This document shows, piece by piece, positions 34,227-44,046 of a stretch of DNA of 64,000 bases (positions within the stretch are counted from its first letter, which is position 1; each line of letters starts with the position of its first letter). Origin of the DNA: Fodinibacter sp038330415 (GTDB lineage Bacteria; Actinomycetota; Actinomycetes; Actinomycetales; Dermatophilaceae); assembly GCA_038330415.1 (NCBI GenBank), contig JBBQNZ010000002.1, forward strand, positions 12,003 to 76,002, given 5' to 3'. A program made the position numbers and the translations under genes. The notes under the pieces were generated by a model. It saw nothing but the letters and a program-made list of their open reading frames with translations, made no database searches and was not told the origin of the DNA.

Positions 34227-34773
34227 GCTCGAGGGTGCGGAGCCAGGCGTCGACCTGCCGGGGTGAGGTGAAGCGCACGACCGGCGGCCCACCGGCATCC
34301 GAGGCCCAGGTCTCGGCTTCGTCGTGCTTGCGCTCGAACGACCTGAAGTGCCAGGCAACGATCGAGTCGCTCGACAGGGCCCGGTACAGCGACTCGGTGT
34401 TGCCGCCGCAGAACTGCTCTCGGGTGCGCAGGCGTCGCCAGGTGCGGCGCGCCAACCGGCCCAGGCTGACCCGGCGCGGGTAGTCCAGCGTCACCAGCAG
34501 GTCGACGCGCGCCAGCACCACGGGGCGCGTCGCCGACCACAGCGAGTCCATCACCCAGGCCGGCTGCCCGGCGAACGGCCGGATCGCCTCGACCTGCTCG
34601 TCTGCCGTGAGCTGCACCCAGCCCGGTCGCCACATCAGGTCGTCGACCGAGACGTGGGGCGCGCCCGTCAACGCGGCGAGTCGCGCGGCCAGCGTGGACT
34701 TGCCCGAACCGGTCACACCGTGGAGGACGATGCGATGGTGTCGGGTCAGGTCGCGTGGCGGGTCGACGAGCAC
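34213..34773 (-). CDS. Small P-loop kinase-like protein (topology modulation protein type)
   Basis: This 186-residue protein has Walker A HGVTGSGKST (about 18-27), then PHVSVDDLMWRPGW, WVMDSLWSA and LDYPRRVSLGRLARRTWRR with FCGGNTESLYRAL. This is the pattern of adenylate-kinase-like proteins often labelled topology modulation or FlaR-like. It binds ATP or GTP; the substrate is unknown. A TAGGAT -10 box ends 6 nt before the GTG start, on the strand opposite to holA, whose start is 50 bp away. Confidence 0.75.
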   Translation of the reverse strand: MLVDPPRDLTRHHRIVLHGVTGSGKSTLAARLAALTGAPHVSVDDLMWRPGWVQLTADEQVEAIRPFAGQPAWVMDSLWSATRPVVLARVDLLVTLDYPRRVSLGRLARRTWRRLRTREQFCGGNTESLYRALSSDSIVAWHFRSFERKHDEAETWASDAGGPPVVRFTSPRQVDAWLRTLERARA

Positions 34774-34779
34774 CGGGTG

Positions 34780-34785
34780 ATCCTA
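34780..34785 (-). promoter_or_regulatory. -10 box TAGGAT of the P-loop kinase gene
   Basis: The complement of 34780-34785 reads TAGGAT and ends 6 nt before the GTG at 34773, suggesting a leaderless mRNA. Confidence 0.45.
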
Positions 34786-34823
34786 GGCACGCGGTGTCCG
34801 CCGTGCGTGGCAGAGTGACCGCC

Positions 34824-35813
34824 ATGTCGGACGAGGTCGCGGTGCACCACCGGGTGCCGCCCTACGTGCTGGTGTCCGGGCCCGAGTCGCTGCTCGCCGA
34901 GCGGGGGGTCGCGCAGACCCTCGACGACCTCAGGGTCACCGAGCCCGAGCTCGAGGTGATCCGGCTCTACGCCGCCGCCTACACCGCCGGTGAGCTCATC
35001 CTGCACGCCAGCCCATCCCTGTTCGGTGGCGCCAAGTGCATCGTCGTGCACGACCTCGACGAGGCCGACGACGAGCTGCAGGCCGACCTGCTCGCAGCGC
35101 TCGCGGGCGAGCCCGAGCCCGACCTCACCCTCGTGGTGATGCACAAAGGCGGGTCGCGCGCCAAGAAGGTGCTCGACACCCTCAGGGGGTCCGGTGCCCG
35201 CGTCATCGACGCCCCGGCGATCAAGACCGACCGCGACAAGGCCGAGTTCGCCGCCCACGAGTTCCGCCGGAGGCGGCGCAAGGCCACCGGCGAGGCCGTG
35301 CACGCCCTCGTCGAGGCGGTCGGCAAGGACCTGCGCGAGCTGTCGGCCGCCTGCCAACAGCTGGTCGACGACACCACCGGGGTCATCGACGAGCAGGTGG
35401 TGCTCACCTACCACGGGGGCAAGGTCGAGGCGACCGGCTTCCGGGTGGCCGACGCCGCCATGGCGGGCGACACCGGAGAGGCGCTGCGCCTGCTGCGGCA
35501 CGCCATCGCCGTGGGGGTCGACCCGGTGCCGATCGTCGCCGTGCTGGCCCAGCAGGCGCGCCAGCTGATCAAGGTCGGCTCGGCCGGTCGTGGTCGCTCG
35601 GCCGACCTGGCGCGCGACCTCGGCATGGCACCGTGGCAGGTCGACAAGGCCCGCCGGTCTCTGGGCGGCTGGACCGCCGACGCGCTCGCCACCTGCGTCA
35701 CCGCCATCGCCGCGGCCGACTTCGAGGTCAAGGGCGGCGGGCGCGACCCGGTGTACGCCGTCGAGCGGTGCGTGCTCACCATCACCAACCAGCACGCCCG
35801 CAACCGCGCCTGA
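34824..35813 (+). CDS. holA: DNA polymerase III subunit delta
   Basis: This 329-residue clamp-loader subunit opens the beta clamp. Visible features are YVLVSGPESLLAERGV at the N-terminus (the delta nucleotide-fold strand), LFGGAKCIVVHDLDEAD, a three-layer AAA+ fold without Walker motifs, KDLRELSAACQQLVDD, and the C-terminal helical collar with PVPIVAVLAQQARQLIKV, APWQVDKARR and DPVYAVERCVLTI. ATG 34824 is chosen because upstream codons lack similarity. The holA-rpsT order is standard in actinobacteria; here the two are separated by a repeat. Confidence 0.92.
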   Translation: MSDEVAVHHRVPPYVLVSGPESLLAERGVAQTLDDLRVTEPELEVIRLYAAAYTAGELILHASPSLFGGAKCIVVHDLDEADDELQADLLAALAGEPEPDLTLVVMHKGGSRAKKVLDTLRGSGARVIDAPAIKTDRDKAEFAAHEFRRRRRKATGEAVHALVEAVGKDLRELSAACQQLVDDTTGVIDEQVVLTYHGGKVEATGFRVADAAMAGDTGEALRLLRHAIAVGVDPVPIVAVLAQQARQLIKVGSAGRGRSADLARDLGMAPWQVDKARRSLGGWTADALATCVTAIAAADFEVKGGGRDPVYAVERCVLTITNQHARNRA

Positions 35814-35821
35814 GCGCCCCC

Positions 35822-35962
35822 GCTGCGTTGGAGGGGATGCCGAGGGCGCGGGATGGCGCGCGTTCGGCAGCACTGGGGGGATGTGTGGCCTGGCCCCCGG
35901 TGGCCGGCTGCGTTGGAGGGGATGCCAAGGGCGCGGGATGGCGCGCGTTCGGCAGCACTGGG
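35822..35962. repeat. 56-bp direct repeat in the holA-rpsT spacer
   Basis: Two copies of a 56-bp unit (35822-35877 and 35907-35962), 85 bp apart start to start, differ at only one base. Each begins gctgcgttggaggggatgcc and ends gttcggcagcactggg. Copy one can fold into a stem (ccgagggcgcg with cgcgcgttcgg); the single difference weakens that stem in copy two. The 348-bp gene-free stretch 35814-36161 also holds an AT-richer patch (about 36012-36030), probably the rpsT promoter. No ORF here looks real. Confidence 0.85.
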
Positions 35963-36161
35963 CACGGCGGGCAGACGGCATCCGACGTTTTGGTGGGGGA
36001 GGCGCCCCACTGGTAACTTTGGTAATTGCGTGCGCGCTTGAGGTCGTGCGCGCAACGCAGCACCACCCAGCGCAGGTCAACCACGGATGTCCCCACGTCC
36101 GGTCCCGACCCGCGACTGCCGCCCTCTAACGGCATACCGACCCCAGAGAAAGCATTCACAC

Positions 36162-36422
36162 GTGGCAAACATCAAGTCCCAGCTGAAGCGGATCAAGACG
36201 AACCGCCTGGCGACCGAGCGCAACAAGGCGATCAAGTCCGAGTTCAAGACGGCGATCCGCAAGTTCCGCGACGCCGCCGACTCCGGCAACGCCGACGAGG
36301 CGAAGGCTGCCCTCGCGGTGGCCTCCACCAAGCTCGACAAGGCCGTGAGCAAGGGCGTCATCCACCAGAACCAGGCCGCGAACAAGAAGTCCTCGATGGC
36401 CAAGAAGGCCGCCGGTCTCTGA
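36162..36422 (+). CDS. rpsT: 30S ribosomal protein S20
   Basis: The 86-residue basic protein (ANIKSQLKRIKTNRLATERNKAIKSEFKTAIRKF, then HQNQAANKKSSMAKKAA) is the 16S-rRNA-binding S20. It starts with GTG, followed by the expected Ala-Asn after Met removal. Upstream spacing to the AT-rich patch leaves a leader of about 130 nt. A strong terminator follows 15 bp after the stop, so it is monocistronic. Confidence 0.97.
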   Translation: MANIKSQLKRIKTNRLATERNKAIKSEFKTAIRKFRDAADSGNADEAKAALAVASTKLDKAVSKGVIHQNQAANKKSSMAKKAAGL

Positions 36423-36436
36423 TCGTCCGCGACCCC

Positions 36437-36474
36437 GAGGGGGCCCGTCACCCACTGTGGTGACGGGCCCCCTC
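36437..36474. terminator. Strong hairpin after rpsT
   Basis: gagggggcccgtcacc pairs perfectly (16 bp) with ggtgacgggccccctc across a 6-nt loop. It lies between rpsT and the convergent PemK-like gene. Confidence 0.85.
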
Positions 36475-36503
36475 GCACGTCCGGCGACGGAGCCGCCACA
36501 CGC

Positions 36504-37016
36504 TCACGGGTGCAGGTCGGCCACCGCCCGGGCGACGGTGTCGAACTGGGGACGGGGCAGCACTGCGCCCTCCCGCCGCACGGCCTTGGGGTCGACCCGG
36601 ACGACGCGGTCGACCCGCACCTCGCTCGGGCGCCGCTGGCGGTCCCAGGCGCCCGACCCGATGTCGACCCAGCGCGGCCGACCGGCGCCCCTCGGGTACC
36701 CGTCGTGGTCCTTGCTGGTGAGCTGCAGGGCGAGCAGCCACGGCCCGTCGCGGCCGACGAGCAGCACCGGTCGGTCCTTGCCCTGGCGGTGGTCCTCCTC
36801 GAACGGCACCCAGGTCCACACGATCTCGCCGGGGTCGGGCCGGCCGTCGGGCTTGGGGGAGTAGGCCGGCACCAGGCTCCCGGTGAAGTCGCCGGGGTAT
36901 CCGGTCGGGGATGCCGTCGTGGGCGCCGCCGAGCGCGCGGCGAGCCACCGGCGCACCGCGGCGGTGGCGGTGCGCAGGAGACCGGGAGGGCGGGAGGTCG
37001 AGGGGTCGGTGGCCAC
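36504..37016 (-). CDS. PemK/MazF-fold protein without visible antitoxin
   Basis: This 170-residue protein has an N-terminal basic, Pro-rich segment (1-60). A MazF-like barrel follows: PDPGEIVWTWVPFEEDHRQGKDRPVLLVGRDGPWLLALQLTSKDHD, then VDIGSGAWD and RVDRVVRVD. Active MazF endoribonucleases have a similar GdiVwv-x5-gSEqgGrRPvlV opening. Here the GxRP element appears as GKDRP. No antitoxin ORF precedes it, so it may be a domesticated member rather than a toxin. The start codon is GTG. It is convergent with rpsT. Confidence 0.75.
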   Translation of the reverse strand: MATDPSTSRPPGLLRTATAAVRRWLAARSAAPTTASPTGYPGDFTGSLVPAYSPKPDGRPDPGEIVWTWVPFEEDHRQGKDRPVLLVGRDGPWLLALQLTSKDHDGYPRGAGRPRWVDIGSGAWDRQRRPSEVRVDRVVRVDPKAVRREGAVLPRPQFDTVARAVADLHP

Positions 37017-37077
37017 CCGAGGAGCCTATTGCGACGCGGCACCCGCACCGATGCCATGAACCGTGACGGAGCGGGGC

Positions 37078-37330
37078 TCAGCCCAGGCCAGCGGACCGGT
37101 AGACCCCGACCAGCACCGAGCGCCGTGGGTCGCCCGGCCGCCCGTCGGGCAGGTCGGCGACGGCCTGCAGCAGCGCGCCGGTGTGCCCGGATGCCGCGCC
37201 GCCGGGGGTGCGGATGCGGCGCGCCAGCCGCTCGAAGTACTGCTCGGTGCCGCAGCGTGCTCACCCCGGCCGCCACGTTCTCGGGCGGTGAGGAGCTGCG
37301 CGTCTAGGATCGCCGGACGCGCCGGCGCAG
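37078..37330 (-). pseudogene. Unidentified decayed coding fragment
   Basis: One frame ending at 37078 reads GTEQYFERLARRIRTPGGAASGHTG, then LLQAVADLPDGRPGDPRRSVLVGVYRS, with coding-like composition. Just upstream the adjacent frame supplies PENVAAGVSTL and a further frame ILDAQLLTA, so at least two single-base shifts separate the pieces. The stretch 37017-37360 otherwise holds only the promoter of the next gene. The family is not recognised. Confidence 0.35.
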
Positions 37331-37360
37331 AGGGGATGCCGGCCCGACCCCGGGAGAGAC

Positions 37361-37961
37361 ATGACCCCGCCCTCGCCGGCGACGCAGCACGGCACCGAGA
37401 CCGAACCGGACCGGTCGGGCACCCCCCGACGGCCGGGTCTGGCGACCCCGATGCACCCACAGGTCCTCGGCGGCATCGTCGGAGCGGTCGGAGCCAGCGT
37501 CTTCGTGCTGGTCAACCGCACCCGGCTCGCCGACCCCTGGCCGACAGTGGCGCTGGTCCTCTGGATCCTCGCCCTGGTGGCCTTCGTCTGGGTCGCGCTG
37601 CTGCGCCCGCGCGTGCTGCCCGACCTCGAGCGGCCCTCGCCCCGGGCTGGCGCGGTCTACCTCGCGGCGGTCGTGGGCATGCTCGGGCTCATCGCCGGCC
37701 GGGTCAGCGCTGCTGCGCGCGACCGGGCACGCCGACCTCCGGCCGGCCCTGGTCGCGATGGCCGTCGGCCTGCACTTCCTGCCCTTCGCCGCAGCCTTCC
37801 GGGCGCCGGTCTTCCGAGTGCTCGGCGCCGCGGTCGCCTCGGTGGGGGTGGTCGGGCTCGTTCTCGGCCTGCTGGTCGGCCCGTCGGCCGCCGCCGAGGC
37901 CGCCGTGGTCGCCGGCCTGGTGATGCTCGTTCTGATGACCGTCGACGCCCGGCACGACTGA
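37361..37961 (+). pseudogene. Multi-pass membrane protein, frameshifted
   Basis: The ATG at 37361, after gggagaga and a TAGGAT -10 box at 37305-37310, opens a frame with MHPQVLGGIVGAVGASVFVLV, VALVLWILALVAFVWVALL and AVYLAAVVGMLGLIAG. At about 37697-37701 (ggccgggtca) one extra base shifts the frame. The continuation SALLRATGHADLRPALVAMAVG, with three further hydrophobic segments, runs to the stop at 37961. Removing one C would give about 199 residues with six membrane helices. Function unknown. It is intact upstream and downstream of the shift. Confidence 0.7.
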
Positions 37962-38056
37962 GCGGGCGCGCGCGGGCGCGTGAACGGCATCCGCGGATCA
38001 TGGGAGACTGGGGCACAGTGCCCTGAACCCCTCCCACGCAAGGAACCCACCCGCTC

Positions 38057-39913
<1,857 letters not shown>

Positions 39914-39935
39914 CCCGCCCGGCGCCGGAGTCGGC

Positions 39936-41300
39936 TCAGCCGTCGAAGACGTCGACCGGGATGGTGGCGGCGAGCGTGGTGCCGCCCGCCTCACGCGACT
40001 GAAGGCTCAGCGAGCCGCCGAAGTCCAGGAGGTTCTCGCGCAGCAGCTGCAGCCCGACGTGCCCCGGCTCGGGCTCGACGTTGCTGTCCAGGCCCCGGCC
40101 GTCGTCGCTCACCTCGACGTGCACCTCGCCGCCCTCGCGGCGCACCGTGATGGCCGCCCGGGCGGCGCCCGAGTGGGCGACGACGTTGCGCAAACCCTCC
40201 TGCAGCACCCGGTAGGCCAGGCGCGAGGTGCCCACCGACCAGTCCGGGTCGGTCGGCACGTCGAGGTCGACGGCGGTTCCCGCGGCCTCCACCCGGGTCG
40301 TGAGGTCGCGGGCCGCCTCCGCCAGGCCGGGCCCCTCGAGGTCGGGCGGGTGGATGTCCATGATCAGCGAGCGCAGCGCCTCGATGTCGCGCCCGAGCAT
40401 GGCGTAGGCGTCGGCCACCGTCTGCCGGGCCATCGAGGCGTCCGGTGTCGGCGGCAGCTGGTTGGCGACCAGTGGCATGGCGTACCTCAGGCCGGCGAGG
40501 TCCTGCACCACGCCGTCGTGCAGGTCGTGGGCGATGCGCAGCCGTTCCCGGTGCGTGGCCAGCAGCGACCGCCGCAGCACCTGTGCGTGGTGCTCCTGAC
40601 CCCGCTCGACCCGGCGCGCCAGGCCCACGGCGAGCGGCACGACCACCAGGAAGTAGGCGATGAGCATGCCCAGGGCCAGGGCGAGCAGGGTCACCAGCAG
40701 GGCGCGCTGCTGGGCCCGCAGCTGCTGGGTGGTGAGGTAGGCCTCCACCACGAGCGGCACACCGGCGGCATCGGCGGCTCCGGCGTACACCTCGAGGAGC
40801 TCGCCCTCGGCGCGCTCGGCGGTGTTCTCCGCCTTGTCGAGGGTCGACAGCTCCGCCGTGACGCCATCGGTGCCGAACAGCCGCTCGACGACGGGGTCGA
40901 GCGGGAAGCGTTGGCCGGTGACGGCGTCCTCGTCCGACCACAGGACCTGCCCCTCGGGGGTCCAGACCTTCACGTGCTCGATGCCGCCGTGCGCCATCGC
41001 GCCGCGCAGCACGGTGCCCAGACGGCCGAGTGCCTCCGGGTTCCCGGCGCGCACCTTCTGGTCGACGAGGGAGCCGGCGATGACGGTGGCCACGGCGGCC
41101 CCACGCAGCCGGGCGTCGTCGATCGCCCACTGCTTCGCGATCCGCTCGCCGACGACCACGGCGCCCACGGCCAGCAGGAGCAAGGTGGCGACGCTGAGGG
41201 CCACGAAGCGCACCAAGGCCGTGCGGGTGGCGGCGGCGGTGGTGCTGTCGACGTCGGGGCGGCCCGGGCGACCCAGGCGACCGTGGTCAGCTCGACTCAC
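39936..41300 (-). CDS. Sensor histidine kinase, NarL-partner type
   Basis: This 454-residue membrane kinase has a first helix at about 30-50 (ALVRFVALSVATLLLLAVGAVVV), an external sensor of about 140 residues with VKVWTPEGQVLWSDEDAVTGQRF, and a second membrane segment near 205-225. HisKA_3 follows with the phospho-acceptor in ERLRIAHDLHDGVVQDLAGLR, then a GHKL ATPase domain (LQEGLRNVVAHSGA, VSDDGRGLD, GHVGLQLLREN). The external region lacks an obvious ligand motif. Its GTG lies inside the 3' end of the response-regulator gene (14-bp overlap), so they are co-translated. Confidence 0.9.
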   Translation of the reverse strand: MSRADHGRLGRPGRPDVDSTTAAATRTALVRFVALSVATLLLLAVGAVVVGERIAKQWAIDDARLRGAAVATVIAGSLVDQKVRAGNPEALGRLGTVLRGAMAHGGIEHVKVWTPEGQVLWSDEDAVTGQRFPLDPVVERLFGTDGVTAELSTLDKAENTAERAEGELLEVYAGAADAAGVPLVVEAYLTTQQLRAQQRALLVTLLALALGMLIAYFLVVVPLAVGLARRVERGQEHHAQVLRRSLLATHRERLRIAHDLHDGVVQDLAGLRYAMPLVANQLPPTPDASMARQTVADAYAMLGRDIEALRSLIMDIHPPDLEGPGLAEAARDLTTRVEAAGTAVDLDVPTDPDWSVGTSRLAYRVLQEGLRNVVAHSGAARAAITVRREGGEVHVEVSDDGRGLDSNVEPEPGHVGLQLLRENLLDFGGSLSLQSREAGGTTLAATIPVDVFDG

Positions 41301-41955
41301 GCAGGAGTCCCTTGCGCTTGGCGACCGCGACCGCCTCGAGCTGTGAGTGCGCGTCGAGCTTGCCGAACAGGGCGCCGACGTAGCCGCGGCAGGTGTTGCG
41401 CGAGATGCCGAGTCGCGCGGCGATGGCGGTGGTGTCCAGACCCTCGGCGAGCAGGTGGAGCACCTGGTCCTCGCGCGTCGTCAGCATGATCGCCCGCCCG
41501 CCCTGCTCCCGCCGGGTGGTGAGCAGCCGGCGCAGCAGGGCCGGGTCGACGTTGAACTCGTCCGGCCCGGCGGGCTTCAGGGCGGCGAGCAGGTCCTCGA
41601 CCGCGCCGTCCTTGGCCAGCAGCGCGCTGGCGCCGGCACTGACCGCCCGGCGCAGGAGCGGCTCGGTGGAGAACGCGGTCAGCACCACGACCCGCAGCCC
41701 GGGGTGCTGGCGCACCAGCTCGGCGGTCGCGGCGATCCCGTCCTCCGAGCCGACCTGCACGTCCATGATGACGGCGTCCGGCCGCAGGGCGTCGATCATC
41801 GAGAACCCGTCCGAGAGGTTGTCGGCCGTGCCGACGCAGGCCATCCCGGGGTCGGTGGAGATGACGCGGCGGAGCAGCTCACCGAACATCCGGTGGTCAT
41901 CGACCACCACAACCGTGACCGGCGAGTCGGTAACCCCCTGCGGGTGGTCGCTCAC
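41287..41955 (-). CDS. Response regulator, NarL/LuxR family
   Basis: This protein of about 222 residues has a receiver domain (VVVVDDHRMFGELLRR, phospho-Asp in VIMDVQVG, VVVLTAFS, Lys in ALLAKDG) and a LuxR helix-turn-helix (LTTREDQVLHLLAEGLDTTAIAARLGISRNTCRGYVGALFGKLDAHSQLEAV). GTG 41955 is chosen because a CACACT box ends 6 nt before it; the frame is open to a GTG at 42027. With the overlapping kinase it forms a two-component system. The recognition helix (NTCRGYVG) departs from the common NTVKTHV. Confidence 0.88.
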   Translation of the reverse strand: MSDHPQGVTDSPVTVVVVDDHRMFGELLRRVISTDPGMACVGTADNLSDGFSMIDALRPDAVIMDVQVGSEDGIAATAELVRQHPGLRVVVLTAFSTEPLLRRAVSAGASALLAKDGAVEDLLAALKPAGPDEFNVDPALLRRLLTTRREQGGRAIMLTTREDQVLHLLAEGLDTTAIAARLGISRNTCRGYVGALFGKLDAHSQLEAVAVAKRKGLLRESS

Positions 41956-42051
41956 CCCGTCAGTGTGGACCGCGGGGTGCGGGCCTGTCCGCAGGTTGAC
42001 CGGAAATGGACGGTTCGAGTCGGTCACGTCGTCGAAGGTCGTGGACGGGGG

Positions 42052-42948
42052 TCAGCGTAGACCGAGGGCCTGCCCGGTCACCTGGGCGAGCGCCCGGTCC
42101 ACGGACACGACGTCGACTCCCGGCATCCGGGCCAGGGTGTCGCGCAGCAGCTCGACCAGGCCACGCACCTCCACCCGCGTGGGGATGGCGTCCGAACCCG
42201 TGGGGGACTCGTCGCTGAGCACCTGCACGTAGAGGGCGCGGGTCTGGGGGCCCGGCTCCACGCCGAGCTCCTCGACGAGCCGGCGGCGCAGGTCGAGGAA
42301 GGCGCTGAGGGCAGCAGCCCGGCGACCGGCGGCGCACAGGGCGCGCATGAGGTCGCGGGTCAGCGCCTCGTCGTAGGGCTCCAGGGTCGTCCCGCGCGTG
42401 GCGAGCTGCACCGCCTCGTCGTACTCACCCACGGCGAGGGCAGCGCGTGAGGCGCGCCCGCAGGCCGTGGCCAGCTCGTGCCGGAACTCCTCGCGGGTCT
42501 GGTCCGCCCAGCCGGCGCGGGTCTCGCTGGCCAGCAGCGGCTGCTCACAGATCCGCAGCGCCCGACGGGTGAGGGTCAGGGCCAGCGTGTCGTCGGCGGT
42601 GGCGGCCCGGGTCAGCATCGACCGGCACCGGTTCACGTCGATCGAGACGCGCTCAGCGTCGAGCCGGTAGCCCGCGGACGTCGTGAGGATGGGGGAGCTG
42701 GTGCCCTTGCCGGCACCCATGGAGCGCCGCAGCACGCAGACGTAGGACTCGAGGGTTGCCACCGCGGACGCGGGCGGGCTGTCGCCCCAGAGCATCTGCA
42801 CCAGCCGGTCCTTGGTCACCGGTGCTGCTCCGGCCAGGGCCAGGACCTCCAGGACCTGACGCGGCTTGATGCCGCCGAGCTGTGATCCCACGACCTCGGT
42901 CGTGGTGCTGCGGACCGTTGTGGTCCCGAAAAGCCTGATGTCGAACAT
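42052..42948 (-). CDS. SARP/AfsR-type transcriptional activator
   Basis: This 298-residue regulator has an OmpR-like winged helix (about 1-95: MFDIRLFGTTTV, KPRQVLEVLALAGAAPVTKDRLVQMLWGDSPPASAVATLESYVCVLRRSM). A bacterial transcriptional activation (BTAD) tetratricopeptide-like domain follows (about 100-245: EPYDEALTRDLMRALCAAGRRAAALSAFLDLRRRLVEELGVEPGPQTRALYVQVL). ATG 42948 has aggggtg upstream. SARPs often activate specialised metabolism, yet no biosynthetic cluster is here. The two-component genes follow on the same strand after about 100 bp, so the three may form one regulatory unit. Confidence 0.88.
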   Translation of the reverse strand: MFDIRLFGTTTVRSTTTEVVGSQLGGIKPRQVLEVLALAGAAPVTKDRLVQMLWGDSPPASAVATLESYVCVLRRSMGAGKGTSSPILTTSAGYRLDAERVSIDVNRCRSMLTRAATADDTLALTLTRRALRICEQPLLASETRAGWADQTREEFRHELATACGRASRAALAVGEYDEAVQLATRGTTLEPYDEALTRDLMRALCAAGRRAAALSAFLDLRRRLVEELGVEPGPQTRALYVQVLSDESPTGSDAIPTRVEVRGLVELLRDTLARMPGVDVVSVDRALAQVTGQALGLR

Positions 42949-43142
42949 GGTCACCCCTGCACGGTGCCCGTCGCGTTCCCCTGCCGGCCCGCGATCTGGT
43001 CCAACTTTCGGCCATCGCATGGATGCCGGGTAGCCGCAGGAAGGGGGTCATCCGACCCTGCAGGTGACGGGGCCCGATCGGGTGATACCGGGGGGGCCGA
43101 ACGGTTGATGCCGGGGTGTCGCCCCGCCCGCCGGCACCGTGT

Positions 43143-43176
43143 CGGCCCCCGGTGGATGCAGGTCCACCGGGGGCCG
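43143..43176. terminator. Hairpin downstream of the 48-residue ORF
   Basis: ggcccccggtgga and tccaccgggggcc pair perfectly (13 bp, extended by one more pair) around a 6-nt loop. It lies 32 bp past the stop of the minus-strand small ORF. Confidence 0.7.
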
Positions 43177-43207
43177 GTCGCGCGGTGCGTTGCTCGGCCG
43201 GGGCCGG

Positions 43208-43354
43208 TCAGCGCACCGTCGCGGTCACCCGCAGGGTGGGTGAGTTCGTGGCGTCCGTGCTGGTCACCGAGCTGATCGTCAGCGTGGGCGTGCCGGTGTT
43301 GGTGAGGTTCATCGTGGTGCCAAGGTCGTGGTCGGCGTCTCGGGTCGTTCGCAT
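43208..43354 (-). CDS. Small protein of 48 residues (possible)
   Basis: An ATG preceded by agaggga (about 9-10 nt) opens a short frame reading DLGTTMNLTNTGTPTLTISSV and ending TLRVTATVR, with alternating polar and aliphatic residues like a beta-sandwich edge. It has its own ribosome-binding-like site and a downstream terminator, which supports expression. It could also be the tail of a lost larger protein. There is no signal peptide and no recognised family. Confidence 0.4.
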   Translation of the reverse strand: MRTTRDADHDLGTTMNLTNTGTPTLTISSVTSTDATNSPTLRVTATVR

Positions 43355-43440
43355 GGCGTGGCTCCCTCTGGCCGGCACCGGCCTGGAGTCACAAGGAGGC
43401 CAGCTCGACCTTGGGGAAACCCTGTGGCCAGCCGGGCGGC

Positions 43441-44034
43441 TCAGCCGCCGGTCGTGGAGCCCCTGCCGGGCGACTGCTCGGCGATGCCGCGCAGCTTCGC
43501 GACGTAGGCGTCCCACCACGCCTCGTCGACGTCGGGAAGGTTGGTGCCCCCCTCGCGCATCCCGCGCGCGCCGTCGAGACGCTCGCGCAGGATGTCGAGC
43601 TGCCCGGCGTGCCGCGCCGTCTCGACCGCCATGTGCACCAGCAGCGTGTGCAGGTCGGTGTCGGGCGTGCGCCACCACGGCACGGATGCCGGGGCGTCAA
43701 GCGGGAGCGACTCGATCGTCGCGTCGGCGAACGCGGTCACCCGCCGGTAGAGGTCGAGGACCTCCGCCGGCGACTCGTCGGGCGTGGCCCACATGTCGGC
43801 GTTGGGCTCGGCGTCGTCGGCCCAGAACGCCATCGGCTCGGGCCACGGCCGCCCGAGGCAGGCGCCGAAGTACTCCGCCTCCACCCCCGCGAGGTGCTTG
43901 ACCACCCCGAGCAGGTTCGTGCCCGTGGGGGTCAGCGGCATCCGCTGGTCACGCTCGCTGAGCCCCTCGACCTTCCAGAGCACCGTCTCGCGCAGCCCCT
44001 GCAGGTATCTCCATGCCGTCGATGTCGCGTCCAT
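43441..44034 (-). CDS. DinB-fold (DUF664) family protein
   Basis: This 197-residue four-helix-bundle protein shows LWKVEGLSERDQRMPLTPTGTNLLGVVKHLAGVEAEYFG and LLVHMAVETARHAGQLDILRERLDG. These contain the three His positions (HLAGVE, HMAVET, RHAGQ) that bind metal in DinB/mycothiol-dependent enzymes. DUF664 members are common in actinobacteria; some act as mycothiol transferases, but the substrate here is unknown. It is upstream of no obvious partner, and the NUDIX gene on the same strand ends 13 bp before its start. Confidence 0.85.
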   Translation of the reverse strand: MDATSTAWRYLQGLRETVLWKVEGLSERDQRMPLTPTGTNLLGVVKHLAGVEAEYFGACLGRPWPEPMAFWADDAEPNADMWATPDESPAEVLDLYRRVTAFADATIESLPLDAPASVPWWRTPDTDLHTLLVHMAVETARHAGQLDILRERLDGARGMREGGTNLPDVDEAWWDAYVAKLRGIAEQSPGRGSTTGG

Positions 44035-44046
44035 CGGCCCAGCCTG

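Noticed and set aside
31715..34825. A 1036-codon minus-strand frame antisense to the DinG-type helicase
   Set aside because: Low-complexity shadow composition; the plus strand carries all Fe-S helicase motifs.
35814..36161. tRNA gene in the holA-rpsT spacer
   Set aside because: No cloverleaf, TTCRANY arm or CCA-adjacent acceptor could be found; the stretch is explained by the 56-bp repeat and a promoter.
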